From contig BPGH01000001.1 of the NCBI GenBank assembly GCA_026002935.1, positions 235,965 to 299,964 on the forward strand: a stretch of 64,000 nt of DNA, written 5' to 3'. The notes below the pieces were generated by a model. It was not told the origin of the DNA, did not search any database, and worked only from the letters and a program-made list of their open reading frames with translations. The stretch is from Acidimicrobiia bacterium (lineage in GTDB: Bacteria > Actinomycetota > Acidimicrobiia > IMCC26256 > PALSA-610). This document shows positions 1-7,749 of the stretch, piece after piece (position 1 is the stretch's first letter; each line of letters starts with the position of its first letter). The translations under genes were made by a program, and so were the position numbers.

Positions 1-200
1 GCCCGGCCGTCGAGCACCGCCTGCTGCACCTCCTTCGCGAACACGCCCTGCCCCCCGATGGCGTGCAACGGGGACCGCTGGTCGGCGTCACCGGCCGTCT
101 CGACGGTCACGAACACGACGTCGCCGCCGAGCAGCGACCCGACCCGTTCCGCCTGGCGGCGCGCGAGCGGACTGCCGCGCGTCGCGATGCGCAGCGTCAC
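1..200 (-). CDS. hemC: Hydroxymethylbilane synthase (porphobilinogen deaminase), N-terminal part
   Basis: This enzyme polymerises four porphobilinogen units into hydroxymethylbilane in tetrapyrrole synthesis. Only the first 66 residues are present; the gene runs off the left edge. The N-terminus carries the family signature LRIATRGSPLA followed by RRQAE, and later GGQGVFAKEVQ, which lines the active site in known HemC proteins. The GTG start overlaps the hemA stop (GTGA), so the two are translationally coupled. Order rex, sirohaem gene, hemA, hemC is typical of actinobacteria. Confidence 0.93.
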   Translation of the reverse strand, partial: MTLRIATRGSPLARRQAERVGSLLGGDVVFVTVETAGDADQRSPLHAIGGQGVFAKEVQQAVLDGR

Positions 201-1471
201 TCGTCGGGCAGCAGGTCGAACAGCGCACCGAGCGCGTCGGCGTAGTAGACGCCGCGCGGCGTGCCCGCCGCGTCCTTCACACGCACCGTCGGCTCGTGCA
301 GCAGCTTGTTGACGATCCCCTGCGTCACCGCCTCGACCAGAGCGCGCGCCTCGGGGTCGAGGCGCGCGAGCCTCGACGCGAAGCGCTCGAGCTCGCGGCG
401 GCGCACGTCCTCGCCGAGCTCCCGCAGCGCGGTGACGAGCGGCGCGACCTCGCGGGCGGCGCGCTCGGCGCGGTAGCGGTCGAGCTCGGACGCGACGATC
501 TCGCGCGCCCGGCCGATCTCGGCGCGTCGCCGGTCGGCGGAGCGCCGCGCGTAGTCCTTCAGGTCGTCGAGGTCGAGCAGCGTGACGTCGTCGACCTCTC
601 GCACACCCGGGGTCGACGTCACGGGGCAGCGCGACGTCCACGACGAGCAGCGGCCGGCCGTTGCGGCACGCCATCACCATCTCGACCGTGGAGCGCTCGA
701 CCAGCACCTCGCGCGACGCCGTCGAGGTGAGCGCGACGTCGACCTCGACGAACGCGTCGGCGACCTCGGTGAGCGGGATCGCCCGCCCCGCCGACGCGCG
801 CCGCGAGCTCCTGCGCCCGCTGCGGCGTGCGGTTCGCGACCAACAGCTCCGCGACGCCGCGCCGAGCGCAGCGTGGACGCCAGGCCCGCACCCATCTGGC
901 CGGCGCCGATCACGAGCGCCTTCGCGTGGTCGAGCGGGCCCACGTGCTCGGCCGCGACGGTCACGGCGGCCGACGGCACCGACACCGGGTGGCGGCCGAT
1001 GCCGGTCTCGGTGCGCACGCGCTTGCCGGTCTCGACCGCGTGGCGGAACAGCCGGTGGAGGTGCTGGCGGGCGGAGCCCTCGCGCTCGGCCGCCTCCCAC
1101 GCCTGGCGGACCTGGCCGAGGATCTCGCCCTCGCCGACGATCATCGAGTCGAGGCCCGAGGCGACCGCGAACAGGTGCCCGACGGCCGCGTCGTCGAAGT
1201 AGGTGTAGAGGTGCTCGTCGAAGTCGTCGGGCGTCGCGCCCGAGTAGGCGGCGAGGAAGTCGCGCACGTCGCCGACCGCCGCGTGGAACCGGGTGCCCCG
1301 CGCGTAGATCTCGGTGCGGTTGCAGGTCGACAGCACCGCGACCTCGAGCAGGTGCTCGCGGCCGGCGAGGTCGTGGAGCACCTTCGGCAGCAGGTGCTGC
1401 GGCACGGTCATCCGCTCGAGCAGCTCGACCGGGACGGTGCGGTGGTTCAGGCCGACGACGATGACAGACAC
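197..1471 (-). CDS. hemA: Glutamyl-tRNA reductase, interrupted by three apparent frameshifts
   Basis: HemA reduces glutamyl-tRNA(Glu) to glutamate-1-semialdehyde, the first step of C5 tetrapyrrole synthesis. The GTG start at 1471 gives MSVIVVGLNHRTVPVELLER. The catalytic cysteine is Cys50 in STCNRTEIY and the NADPH fold starts at VIGAGQMG. The reading frame then shifts near 850-865, again near 780-793 and again near 603-613. Pieces from all three frames read as one normal protein: VAELLVANRT, then the stretch with MACRNGRPLLVVDVALPRDVD, then the C-terminal dimerisation helix ending LLPDE. The start lies inside the 3' end of the sirohaem gene. Sequencing indels are more likely than decay, since hemA is essential here. 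Confidence 0.88.
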
Positions 1472-2127
1472 GTCTTCAGCAGCTCCTTGGCCTCGTCGAC
1501 CCGGCCGGCGCGGACCAGGTCCACGATGCCCGAATCGAACGCCGCCTGCCAATCGGCGTCCTCGCTCGAACGCCCCGACGCCCGCAGCGCTTCCCGCGCC
1601 TCGGCGAGCAGCTCCAGCAGGGTCTCGTACTCAGGGCCCAACTCCTCGTCCAGCCGCCGCCGCAGGTGCGCGGCCAGCGCCGGGCTGCGGCCGGCCGTGC
1701 CGATCGCCACGACGAGGTCGGCCCGGCGGACCACCGACATCAGCGTAAACGAGCAGTTGGCCGGGTCGTCCGCACTGTTGCACCAGATCCGGCGGGCCTC
1801 GGCCGCGGCGTACACCTCCGAGTCGACGGCCGGGTCCGCGGTGGCGGTGAGCGCGAGCCACGCGCCGTCGAGGTCGCCGGGCCGGAACGCCCGTTCGTGC
1901 AGCACGAGCCGGCCCTGGTCGGCCCAGGCCCGCACCTCGGCCGACGCCCGCCGGGCGACGACCACCACCTCGGCCCCCAGGTCGAGCAGCGGCTCGATCT
2001 TGCGGCCCGCGATCCGGCCGCCGCCGACGACGACGACCCGCCGGCCGCGCACGAGCAGGTTGACCGGGTAGCCGGTGAGCGCCGGGCGGCCGGCGCCGGG
2101 CGCGGCGGGCGGCGCCGGTGCGGTCAC
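1447..2127 (-). CDS. Precorrin-2 dehydrogenase / sirohydrochlorin ferrochelatase (Met8/CysG-N family)
   Basis: Predicted to oxidise precorrin-2 with NAD and insert iron to make sirohaem. The 226-residue protein has the NAD-binding glycine loop VVVVGGGRIAGRK at about residues 35-47. It also has the family's CNSADDPANCSF segment near 140 and the SPALAAHLRRRL helix of the chelatase part. Length is normal for the stand-alone family, without the CysG methyltransferase half. Its start overlaps the rex stop by four bases and its end overlaps hemA, so it belongs to the rex-hemAC operon. Confidence 0.88.
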   Translation of the reverse strand: MTAPAPPAAPGAGRPALTGYPVNLLVRGRRVVVVGGGRIAGRKIEPLLDLGAEVVVVARRASAEVRAWADQGRLVLHERAFRPGDLDGAWLALTATADPAVDSEVYAAAEARRIWCNSADDPANCSFTLMSVVRRADLVVAIGTAGRSPALAAHLRRRLDEELGPEYETLLELLAEAREALRASGRSSEDADWQAAFDSGIVDLVRAGRVDEAKELLKTCLSSSSA

Positions 2128-2798
2128 GGCGACGACGCCGCCGGGACGTTGCGGCGGAGCTGGTAGAAGGAGAGGATCTGCAGCTCGATCGCCAGGTCGA
2201 CCTTGCGCAGCGACACCCCGTCGGGGACCGTCAGCACCGCTGGGGCGAAGTTGAGGATCGAGCGCACGCCCGCCGCGACGAGGCGGTCGGCGACCTCCTG
2301 CGCGGCGGGGGCGGGCGTGGCGAGGATCGCGATCGCGATCTGGCGCTCGGCGACGATGCGGTCGAGGTCGTCGATCGGCTCGATCGCGAGCTCCCCCACC
2401 CGCTTGCCGACGAGGGCCGGGTCCGCGTCGACCAGCGCCACGACCCGGAAGCCGCGGGCCCCGAAGCCGCGGTAGTTCGCGAGCGCGCGGCCGAGGTTGC
2501 CGATCCCGACGATGACGACCGGCCAGTCGCGGGTGAGCCCCAGCTCGCGGGAGATCTCGTGGAGCAGGTACTCGACGTCGTAGCCGACGCCGCGGGTGCC
2601 GTAGGACCCGAGGTAGGAGAGGTCCTTGCGGACCTTGGCGGCGTTGACGCCGGCGAGCTCGGCGAGGCGCTCCGAGGAGATCGTCGCGACCTGGCGCTCC
2701 GCGGTGTCGAGCAACGCCCGGTAGTAGAGCGGCAGGCGGGCCACGGTGGCCTCGGGGATCGGGCGCCGCCCGGACCGCGGCGTCGTCGTGTCGCCCAC
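2124..2798 (-). CDS. rex: Redox-sensing transcriptional repressor Rex
   Basis: Rex senses the NADH/NAD+ ratio and represses respiratory and haem genes when NADH is high. Residues 14-80 form the winged helix with the recognition segment NAAKVRKDLSYLGSYGTRG. A Rossmann fold follows with VGIGNLGRAL at about 97-106. The C-terminal helix (LAIELQILSFYQL) is the domain-swapped dimer helix. Length (224 aa) is typical. It heads the rex-sirohaem-hemA-hemC operon and has a near-consensus Rex operator 18 bases upstream of its start, which suggests autoregulation. Confidence 0.96.
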   Translation of the reverse strand: MGDTTTPRSGRRPIPEATVARLPLYYRALLDTAERQVATISSERLAELAGVNAAKVRKDLSYLGSYGTRGVGYDVEYLLHEISRELGLTRDWPVVIVGIGNLGRALANYRGFGARGFRVVALVDADPALVGKRVGELAIEPIDDLDRIVAERQIAIAILATPAPAAQEVADRLVAAGVRSILNFAPAVLTVPDGVSLRKVDLAIELQILSFYQLRRNVPAASSP

Positions 2799-2816
2799 GC
2801 GCCCACGCTAGCGACC

Positions 2817-2834
2817 TTGTGCACGAATTCTCAA
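2817..2834. promoter_or_regulatory. Candidate Rex operator (ROP) before rex
   Basis: The 18-mer TTGTGCACGAATTCTCAA matches the Rex consensus TTGTGAA-N4-TTCACAA at 12 of 14 defined positions. It sits 18 bp before the rex start and overlaps the stop codon of the upstream acyl-CoA ligase gene. The match is seen directly; binding by Rex is inference from the consensus and from the neighbouring rex gene. Confidence 0.75.
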
Positions 2835-4381
2835 AGTGTGGCGCCGGGCTCCCCGGCCGGCGGAACCGGCCCCGCCGGGGTCGGGGGGGACCCCGGGCCG
2901 CCGCCGGGTCGCCCCAGCTCGCGGCGCAACAGCTTGCCGGTCGCCGAGCGGGGCAGCCCGTCCACGACCTCGATGCGGGTCGGGAGCTTGTAGCGCGCGA
3001 GGCGCCGGCCGGCGTGGCGCAGGAGCCCGACGGGGTCGGGGTGCCGCCCGGGCCGGGGGACCACGTACGCGACGACGGTCTCGCCCGTGCGCGGATGGGG
3101 CTCGCCGGTCACCGCGACCTCCGCGACGTCGGGGTGGCCGGCCAGCGCGTCCTCGACCTCGCCGGGGTACACGTTGAACCCCGAGACGATCACGACGTCC
3201 TTGGCGCGGTCGACGAGCGTCAGCCAGCCGTCCTCGTCGGCGACCGCGACGTCGCCGGTGCGCAGCCACCCGTCGGGGGTGAGCACCGCCGCGGTCGCGT
3301 CGGGGTCCTCCCAGTACCCGGCGAACACGTTCGGCCCGCGCACCCAGATCTCGCCGGCGTCGCCCTCGAGCACGTCCCGGCCGTCGCGGTCGACCAGCCG
3401 CACCTCGACGCCGGGCAGCGGCGGGCCGATCGAACCCGGACGCGGCGCGGGCGCGACCGCCGTCGTGGTCACGACCGGGGAGGCCTCCGTGAGCCCGTAG
3501 CCCTGGTGCACGTCGACGCCGAAGCGCTCGCGCATCGCGGCGGCGACCTCGTCGGGGAGCGCCGCCGCGCCCGACACGCAGAGCCTGACCCCGGCGAACG
3601 CGTCGGCCGGCGCGTCGGGCAGCGCCACCCACGCCGCGTACACCGCGGGCACGGCGGCGACCACCGTCACGCCGTCGGTGCGCAGCCGCGCGAGCGCCTC
3701 CGCGGGGTGGAAGTGCTCGACGAGGGCGACCGACGCGCCCGCGTACAGCGCCAGGCCGAGCACTACGTTGCACCCGAACACGTGGAACAACGGCAGCACG
3801 CCGAGCGCGACGTCGTCGGGGCCGATCCGCAGGCCCGGGTGGCCCTGCATCTGCTCGAGGTTCGCGAGCAGCGACCCGTGGGTGAGCATCGCCGCCTTCG
3901 GCGGCCCGGCCGTGCCCGCGGTGAACAGCAACACCGCGAGGTCGCCGGCCGCGCGGTCGACAGGCGGGAGCGACCGGGTCGCGGCGGAGGCCGCGTCGTC
4001 GAGCACGAGCAGCGGCGCCTCCGACCCCGCGTGCGCGCGGGCGCGCCGGCCGAGGTCCGCGTACGCGGCCGAGGCCACGACGATCTCGGGGGTGACGGCG
4101 GACAGGTCCCGCGCGAGCTCGTGGGAGGGCGCGGCCGGGTTCAGCGGCACGGCGACCGCGCCCGCACCGAGCGCGCCCAGGAACGCCGTGACGAACGCCG
4201 GCTCCGTGCCGGCCAGGATCGCGACGCGCGCGCCGGGCCCGGCACGGTCGGCGAGCAGCGCGTGCGCCCGGCCCGCCCGGGCCGCGAGCTCGCCGTGGGT
4301 CACGACGCCCGCCGGGGTGCGCAGGGCGGGGCGGTCGGGCGCCGTCGCGGCCGGGGCGCAGAGCGCGGCGGCGAGGTTCAC
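2831..4381 (-). CDS. Long-chain-type acyl-CoA ligase (class I adenylate-forming enzyme)
   Basis: A 516-residue AMP-forming ligase, predicted to activate a carboxylic acid (probably fatty acid) to its CoA thioester. Visible core motifs are the P-loop-like LLFTAGTAGPPKAAMLTH (about 150-167), QGYGLTEASPVV (A5), WLRTGDVAVADEDG (A7), the hinge DRAKDVVIVSGFNVYPGEVE (A8) and the catalytic lysine in RSATGKLLRREL (A10). The C-terminal tail after residue 490 is Pro/Gly-rich and not conserved. The P-loop reads TAGTAGPPK instead of the usual TSGTTGxPK, still in the family range. Substrate cannot be told from sequence. Confidence 0.88.
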   Translation of the reverse strand: MNLAAALCAPAATAPDRPALRTPAGVVTHGELAARAGRAHALLADRAGPGARVAILAGTEPAFVTAFLGALGAGAVAVPLNPAAPSHELARDLSAVTPEIVVASAAYADLGRRARAHAGSEAPLLVLDDAASAATRSLPPVDRAAGDLAVLLFTAGTAGPPKAAMLTHGSLLANLEQMQGHPGLRIGPDDVALGVLPLFHVFGCNVVLGLALYAGASVALVEHFHPAEALARLRTDGVTVVAAVPAVYAAWVALPDAPADAFAGVRLCVSGAAALPDEVAAAMRERFGVDVHQGYGLTEASPVVTTTAVAPAPRPGSIGPPLPGVEVRLVDRDGRDVLEGDAGEIWVRGPNVFAGYWEDPDATAAVLTPDGWLRTGDVAVADEDGWLTLVDRAKDVVIVSGFNVYPGEVEDALAGHPDVAEVAVTGEPHPRTGETVVAYVVPRPGRHPDPVGLLRHAGRRLARYKLPTRIEVVDGLPRSATGKLLRRELGRPGGGPGSPPTPAGPVPPAGEPGATL

Positions 4382-4798
4382 GCCCCGGAGGCTACGTCCG
4401 CCGACGCCCGCGTTCTCGTCTCACTCTCAGTGGGATTTTGGCTCAAGGTTCGCGCGGAACGTGTCGTTACTCTGCTCCAAGCGAGGGGACCGGGCACCGG
4501 CGGGGGGCTGGCTGCATCGGCGTCTCCGACGGCACCGGCCGCCTCGCCCGAGATCGGGGGTCCCGGTCGTGGGTGTGGGCGAGTGGAAGCCGTCGGCAGG
4601 TCCGGCGGTCCCCACTACGTAGCCTCCCAGCCCGCCCCAGAAACGTCCGCTCCCGCGGCCGGGCCCCGAACCTCTCCCCCGCTCCCCGCGGTCCCCCGGC
4701 GCGCGCCGGGCCCGCACCGCCGCCCCGCCCGCAGGCCCGTCACGAGGCATCCACCGTGCCCGCGCCGGGAGCCGGCGACCCCGTACGGCCGGGCCGGG
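4382..4798. other. Gene-free stretch between acyl-CoA ligase and the SAM-hydrolase operon
   Basis: About 415 bp with no convincing gene on either strand; open frames here have compositions expected of GC-rich shadow reading. An 11-bp palindrome CACTCTCAGTG lies at 4422-4432, 41 bp before the ligase start, and could be a repressor site. Nothing else is recognisable. Confidence 0.4.
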
Positions 4799-4891
4799 TC
4801 AGGGCCCGAGGCGGAACACGAACTGCGCGAGCGCCGCGCCGAGGATCGCGAGCAGCAGCAGCGCCAGGGCGAGGCTCGTCCCCCACCTCAT
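4799..4891 (-). CDS. Small single-pass membrane protein (30 aa)
   Basis: A 30-residue protein, MRWGTSLALALLLLAILGAA followed by LAQFVFRLGP. It has one hydrophobic helix (about residues 5-25) flanked by Arg at both ends. Its ATG overlaps the TGA of the SAM hydroxide adenosyltransferase gene (ATGA), a strong sign of a real, translationally coupled gene too short for most gene callers. Function is unknown. Possible roles are anchoring or modulating the upstream enzyme; this is inference from position only. Codon use is G/C-ending at third positions like the neighbours. Confidence 0.68.
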   Translation of the reverse strand: MRWGTSLALALLLLAILGAALAQFVFRLGP

Positions 4892-5727
4892 CCCGCGCCC
4901 CCCGCCGCGGGCCGCCCCGTGAGCGTCACCCGGTCACCGGCGCGCACCCCGAGGGCCTCCGCGGCCGACCGGCGGTCGAGCGCGAGCGCGCACGTCCCGT
5001 ACGAGTCGACGATCACCACGAGCTCGGACGGCTTGGCCTGCGCGAAGGTCGACACGAAGCGGGCGCGCCGGGCGTGCCCGCCGGCGCGCACCTCGAGCCC
5101 CCCGGCGACGTCGAGGCCCGCGGCCTCGAGGAACGCGGGGTCGACGTTGAGCTGGCAGTTGCCGAAGCGGTCGACCCACAGCACCTCGGCGTGCACCGTT
5201 GCGTCGTCGGCCACCTCCGGGAGCGGCACGATGCCGGGCGCGAGCGAGGCCGGGTCGACGTCGGGGCCGAGCCGCCCGGGGTCGAGCCCGAGCGCGAGGT
5301 GCGCCGCCGCCGGGGCCATCACGTCGCGGCCCGCGAACGTCGGGCCCGGCGCGGGGAGGCGGAACTCCTCGTTCTCCAGCGCGACGACGCGTTGCGGGCC
5401 GCCGAGCATGGCGACCGCCGGGGCGAGCAGGCCGTTGTCGGGCCCGACGAGGTAGCCGTGCTCCACCTCGACCGCGACCATCCGCCGCTCGGTGCCGACG
5501 CCGGGGTCGACGATCGCGAGCACCACGCCCTCGGGCAGGTACTGCAACGCGCGCACGAGCGTCAGCGCCCCGGCGCGCACGTCGAAGGGCGGGACGTCGT
5601 GGGTGACGTCGACGATGCGCGCCGCCGGGGCGATGTCGAGCATGACGGCGTGGCACACGCCGACGAACTCGTCGGCGCGGCCGTAGTCGGAGAGGAACGA
5701 GATGAACGCGGGCCGGTCGGACACCAC
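4888..5727 (-). CDS. SAM hydroxide adenosyltransferase (DUF62 / fluorinase-fold family)
   Basis: This family hydrolyses S-adenosylmethionine to adenosine and methionine, and is related to fluorinase and chlorinase. The 279-residue protein begins with the family's FLSDYGRADEFVGVCHAV (about 10-27, with the conserved Asp). It continues with IVDVTHDVPPFDVRAGA (Asp/Arg of the active site), VVLAIVDPGVGTERR, YLVGPDNGLL and WVDRFGNCQLNV. The Asp-Arg-His hydroxide-type signature rather than a halide pocket is inferred from family knowledge. It is followed by a coupled 30-aa membrane protein. Confidence 0.9.
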   Translation of the reverse strand: MVSDRPAFISFLSDYGRADEFVGVCHAVMLDIAPAARIVDVTHDVPPFDVRAGALTLVRALQYLPEGVVLAIVDPGVGTERRMVAVEVEHGYLVGPDNGLLAPAVAMLGGPQRVVALENEEFRLPAPGPTFAGRDVMAPAAAHLALGLDPGRLGPDVDPASLAPGIVPLPEVADDATVHAEVLWVDRFGNCQLNVDPAFLEAAGLDVAGGLEVRAGGHARRARFVSTFAQAKPSELVVIVDSYGTCALALDRRSAAEALGVRAGDRVTLTGRPAAGGAG

Positions 5728-5753
5728 CGCCGACGCTACCGGCGCGCCCGGCG

Positions 5754-5853
5754 GCCGCGGGGATCCGGCGCGGTCAGCCCGCCCGGTCGGAGCGCGGCCC
5801 CGGCGAGGTGCCGCGCTCGCCGCGGGGATCCGGCTCGGTCAACCCGCCTGGGT
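5754..5853. repeat. Imperfect direct repeat duplicating the 3' end of the HTH gene
   Basis: A segment of roughly 35 bp occurs at about 5754-5790 and again at about 5819-5855, offset 65 bp. The shared core is GCCGCGGGGATCCGGC, then CGGTCA, CCCGCC and GG with single differences. The right copy carries the last codons and stop of the HTH gene; the left copy carries a matching stop downstream. Confidence 0.7.
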
Positions 5854-6033
5854 GTAGCGCGACGCCAGGTAGGCGTCGACGTCGGCCTCGGCGACGCGGA
5901 ACGACCGGCCGACGCGCACCGCGGGGAGGTCGCCCGCCTTGATGAGGCGGTACACCGTCATCGACGAGACGCGCATCAGGTCCGCCACCTCCTGGACCGT
6001 CAGGAAACGCGCCTTGCTGAGATCCTTCGTCAC
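5839..6033 (-). CDS. Small excisionase-type helix-turn-helix DNA-binding protein (64 aa)
   Basis: A 64-residue MerR/excisionase-like winged HTH. FLTVQEVADLMRVSSMTVYR forms the HTH at about residues 10-29, followed by LIKAGDLPAVRVGRSFRV (wing) and a final helix ADVDAYL. Related actinobacterial proteins, found near proC, act as small transcription regulators of the BldC type; function here is inferred only from fold. It follows the 272-aa gene and precedes the SAM hydrolase operon on the same strand. Confidence 0.85.
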   Translation of the reverse strand: MTKDLSKARFLTVQEVADLMRVSSMTVYRLIKAGDLPAVRVGRSFRVAEADVDAYLASRYTQAG

Positions 6034-6118
6034 GCGGACTCCCTACTCCTCCCGCTCCCCGGACCATACGCCCGTGCGGCCGGAGTTGTCGAGCGTGGGC
6101 GGCGATGCGGGTGTGACC

Positions 6119-6937
6119 TCACGCGCCGCCGGGACCGGGGTCCCCGCCCGCCCCGGCGGGGCCGGCCACCGGCCCGCCCAGCGCCCCGAACGCCTCCTCG
6201 AAGGCCTCGCCGACCACCCGGTACGAGCGCGAGGGCCGGTCCGGGTGGACCGGCACGGCGCACACGTGCGGCTCGCGGGCGGCGGCCACGAGCAGGCCCG
6301 GGCGGTCGAGCCCCGCGAACGCGACCGTCTCGAGGCCCTCCGCCGCGGCGACCTCGGCGAAGGGGCCGTCGGCGACCACGAGCGCGGACCGGCCGACGAG
6401 GAAGCACCACTCGACGGCCGTGTCCCGGCGCGACGCGGGGAGGAGCGACGCGCCGTCGGTGACGCACGCCACCTGCTCGACCCAGCGGATCCAGCGCGGC
6501 GTCCGGCCCTCGAGGCGCATCGGCCCGGCGTCCTCGGCGTCGTGGACCTGCGCACCGCGCGCCCGCGCCGCGCGTGCGAGCCCGGCGAGGAGTCCGAACG
6601 AGGACGCGGGGCGCGCCGACGCGAACGCGACGCGCCCGCCAGTGCGGGCCACCGCGTCGATCCGGGCGGCCGCCGCGTGGACGGCGCCGACGGTGCAGGC
6701 CGGGTCGATGCGGGGCGCGCGCGGGGTGGCACCGGTCACGGCCGCGAGCGCCGACCAGCACTCGCCGGCGTCGCCGCCGGCGGCCTCGACGAGGTGGCGC
6801 AGCTCCGTGCGGCCGGGCACCGACGCGGGGCCCGCGACGCGCGCGGCGACGAGCCGCTCCTCGAGCGTCGGCGGCGGCGCGGGGGGCTGCGGGCCGGGCC
6901 TCGACTCCAGGCGCGGCGGGCGGTTGCGCGCCTTCAC
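6119..6937 (-). CDS. Uncharacterised 272-aa protein coupled to proC
   Basis: I do not recognise a family with certainty. The protein starts with a basic, Pro-rich 30 residues and then reads as an alpha/beta soluble domain. Visible stretches include GGRVAFASARPASSFGLLAGLA (about 100-121) and WCFLVGRSALVVADGPFAEVAA (about 180-201), with alternating strands and helices and no membrane segments. The GTG start overlaps the proC stop (GTGA). The last 20 residues are Gly/Pro/Ala-rich. Composition is coding-like and the coupling supports a real gene. Confidence 0.7.
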   Translation of the reverse strand: MKARNRPPRLESRPGPQPPAPPPTLEERLVAARVAGPASVPGRTELRHLVEAAGGDAGECWSALAAVTGATPRAPRIDPACTVGAVHAAAARIDAVARTGGRVAFASARPASSFGLLAGLARAARARGAQVHDAEDAGPMRLEGRTPRWIRWVEQVACVTDGASLLPASRRDTAVEWCFLVGRSALVVADGPFAEVAAAEGLETVAFAGLDRPGLLVAAAREPHVCAVPVHPDRPSRSYRVVGEAFEEAFGALGGPVAGPAGAGGDPGPGGA

Positions 6938-7740
6938 GAAGTCCCGCCGAGCTCGCGCGACCGCCGCGTCGCCGCGGCGACCGCGTCGAGGAACGCGGCG
7001 CGCACCCCGTGGCGCTCCAGCTCACGCAGGCCGGCCGCGGTCGTGCCGCCCGGCGACGTGACGGCGGCGCGCAGCCCCTCGGGCGTGCCCTCGCCCTGCG
7101 CGAGCAACGCGGCGGAACCGGCGAGCGTCTCGACCACGAGCCGGACCGCGACCTCACGCGGCAGGCCGACGAGGACGCCCGCCTCGATCATGGCCTCCGC
7201 GACGAGCATCACGTAGGCGGGTCCCGACCCCGACAGCCCCGTCACGGCGTCGAGCGCGGGCTCGGCGACGCGTACGACGGTGCCGACCGCGCCGAGGACG
7301 CGCTCGGCGACCGCGAGGTCGTGGTCGGTCGCGTGCGTCCCGCCCGCGATCGCGGAGACGCCGCGGCCGACGAGCGCCGGCGTGTTGGGCATCGCGCGCA
7401 CGACCGGCCGGCCCGGTGCCGCGGCCTCGAGCACGCCGATCGTGACGCCCGCGGCGATCGACACCACCAGCGCGCGCGACCCCAGCGACGCCTGCACCTG
7501 CTCGAGGGTCGCGGCGACGTCGGCGGGCTTCACGGCGACGATCACGACGTCGGCGTCCGCGACGGCCCACGCCGCGCTCGGCACGACCCGGACCTTCGGG
7601 TGGCGCTGTTCCAGCTCGCGCCGGCGTTCCGCGTCGATCTCCGCGACGACGAGGTCGTCGGGGTCCCACCCCCCGTCGACGAGGCCGCCGAGGAGCGCGG
7701 CGCCCATCCTCCCGCCGCCGAGGAGCGCGAGCCGTGCCAC
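6934..7740 (-). CDS. proC: Pyrroline-5-carboxylate reductase
   Basis: Catalyses the last step of proline synthesis, reducing P5C with NAD(P)H. The 268-residue protein opens with the dinucleotide loop LALLGGGRMGAALLGGL (about 4-20). It carries AVKPADV near 70, VRAMPNTPALVGRG near 120-133, and the C-terminal signature GLSGSGPAYVMLVAEAMIEAG and VTSPGGTTAAGLRELE that binds P5C. Length and motifs are complete, with no frameshift. It is coupled to the downstream 272-aa gene. Confidence 0.96.
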   Translation of the reverse strand: MARLALLGGGRMGAALLGGLVDGGWDPDDLVVAEIDAERRRELEQRHPKVRVVPSAAWAVADADVVIVAVKPADVAATLEQVQASLGSRALVVSIAAGVTIGVLEAAAPGRPVVRAMPNTPALVGRGVSAIAGGTHATDHDLAVAERVLGAVGTVVRVAEPALDAVTGLSGSGPAYVMLVAEAMIEAGVLVGLPREVAVRLVVETLAGSAALLAQGEGTPEGLRAAVTSPGGTTAAGLRELERHGVRAAFLDAVAAATRRSRELGGTS

Positions 7741-7749
7741 GCCGAAAGG

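Noticed and set aside
4427..4750. 107-aa minus-strand frame in the intergenic gap
   Set aside because: Gly/Arg-rich, no ribosome site and no motif; not credible as a gene.
2819..5455. Very long plus-strand open frame (878 aa) over the acyl-CoA ligase and SAM hydrolase
   Set aside because: Arg/Gly/His-rich, no motifs, and antisense to two well-supported genes; a GC-rich shadow.
5728..5838. Small basic ribosomal-type gene (bS22) expected after the HTH gene in mycobacteria
   Set aside because: No Lys/Arg-rich short frame is present in this gap.
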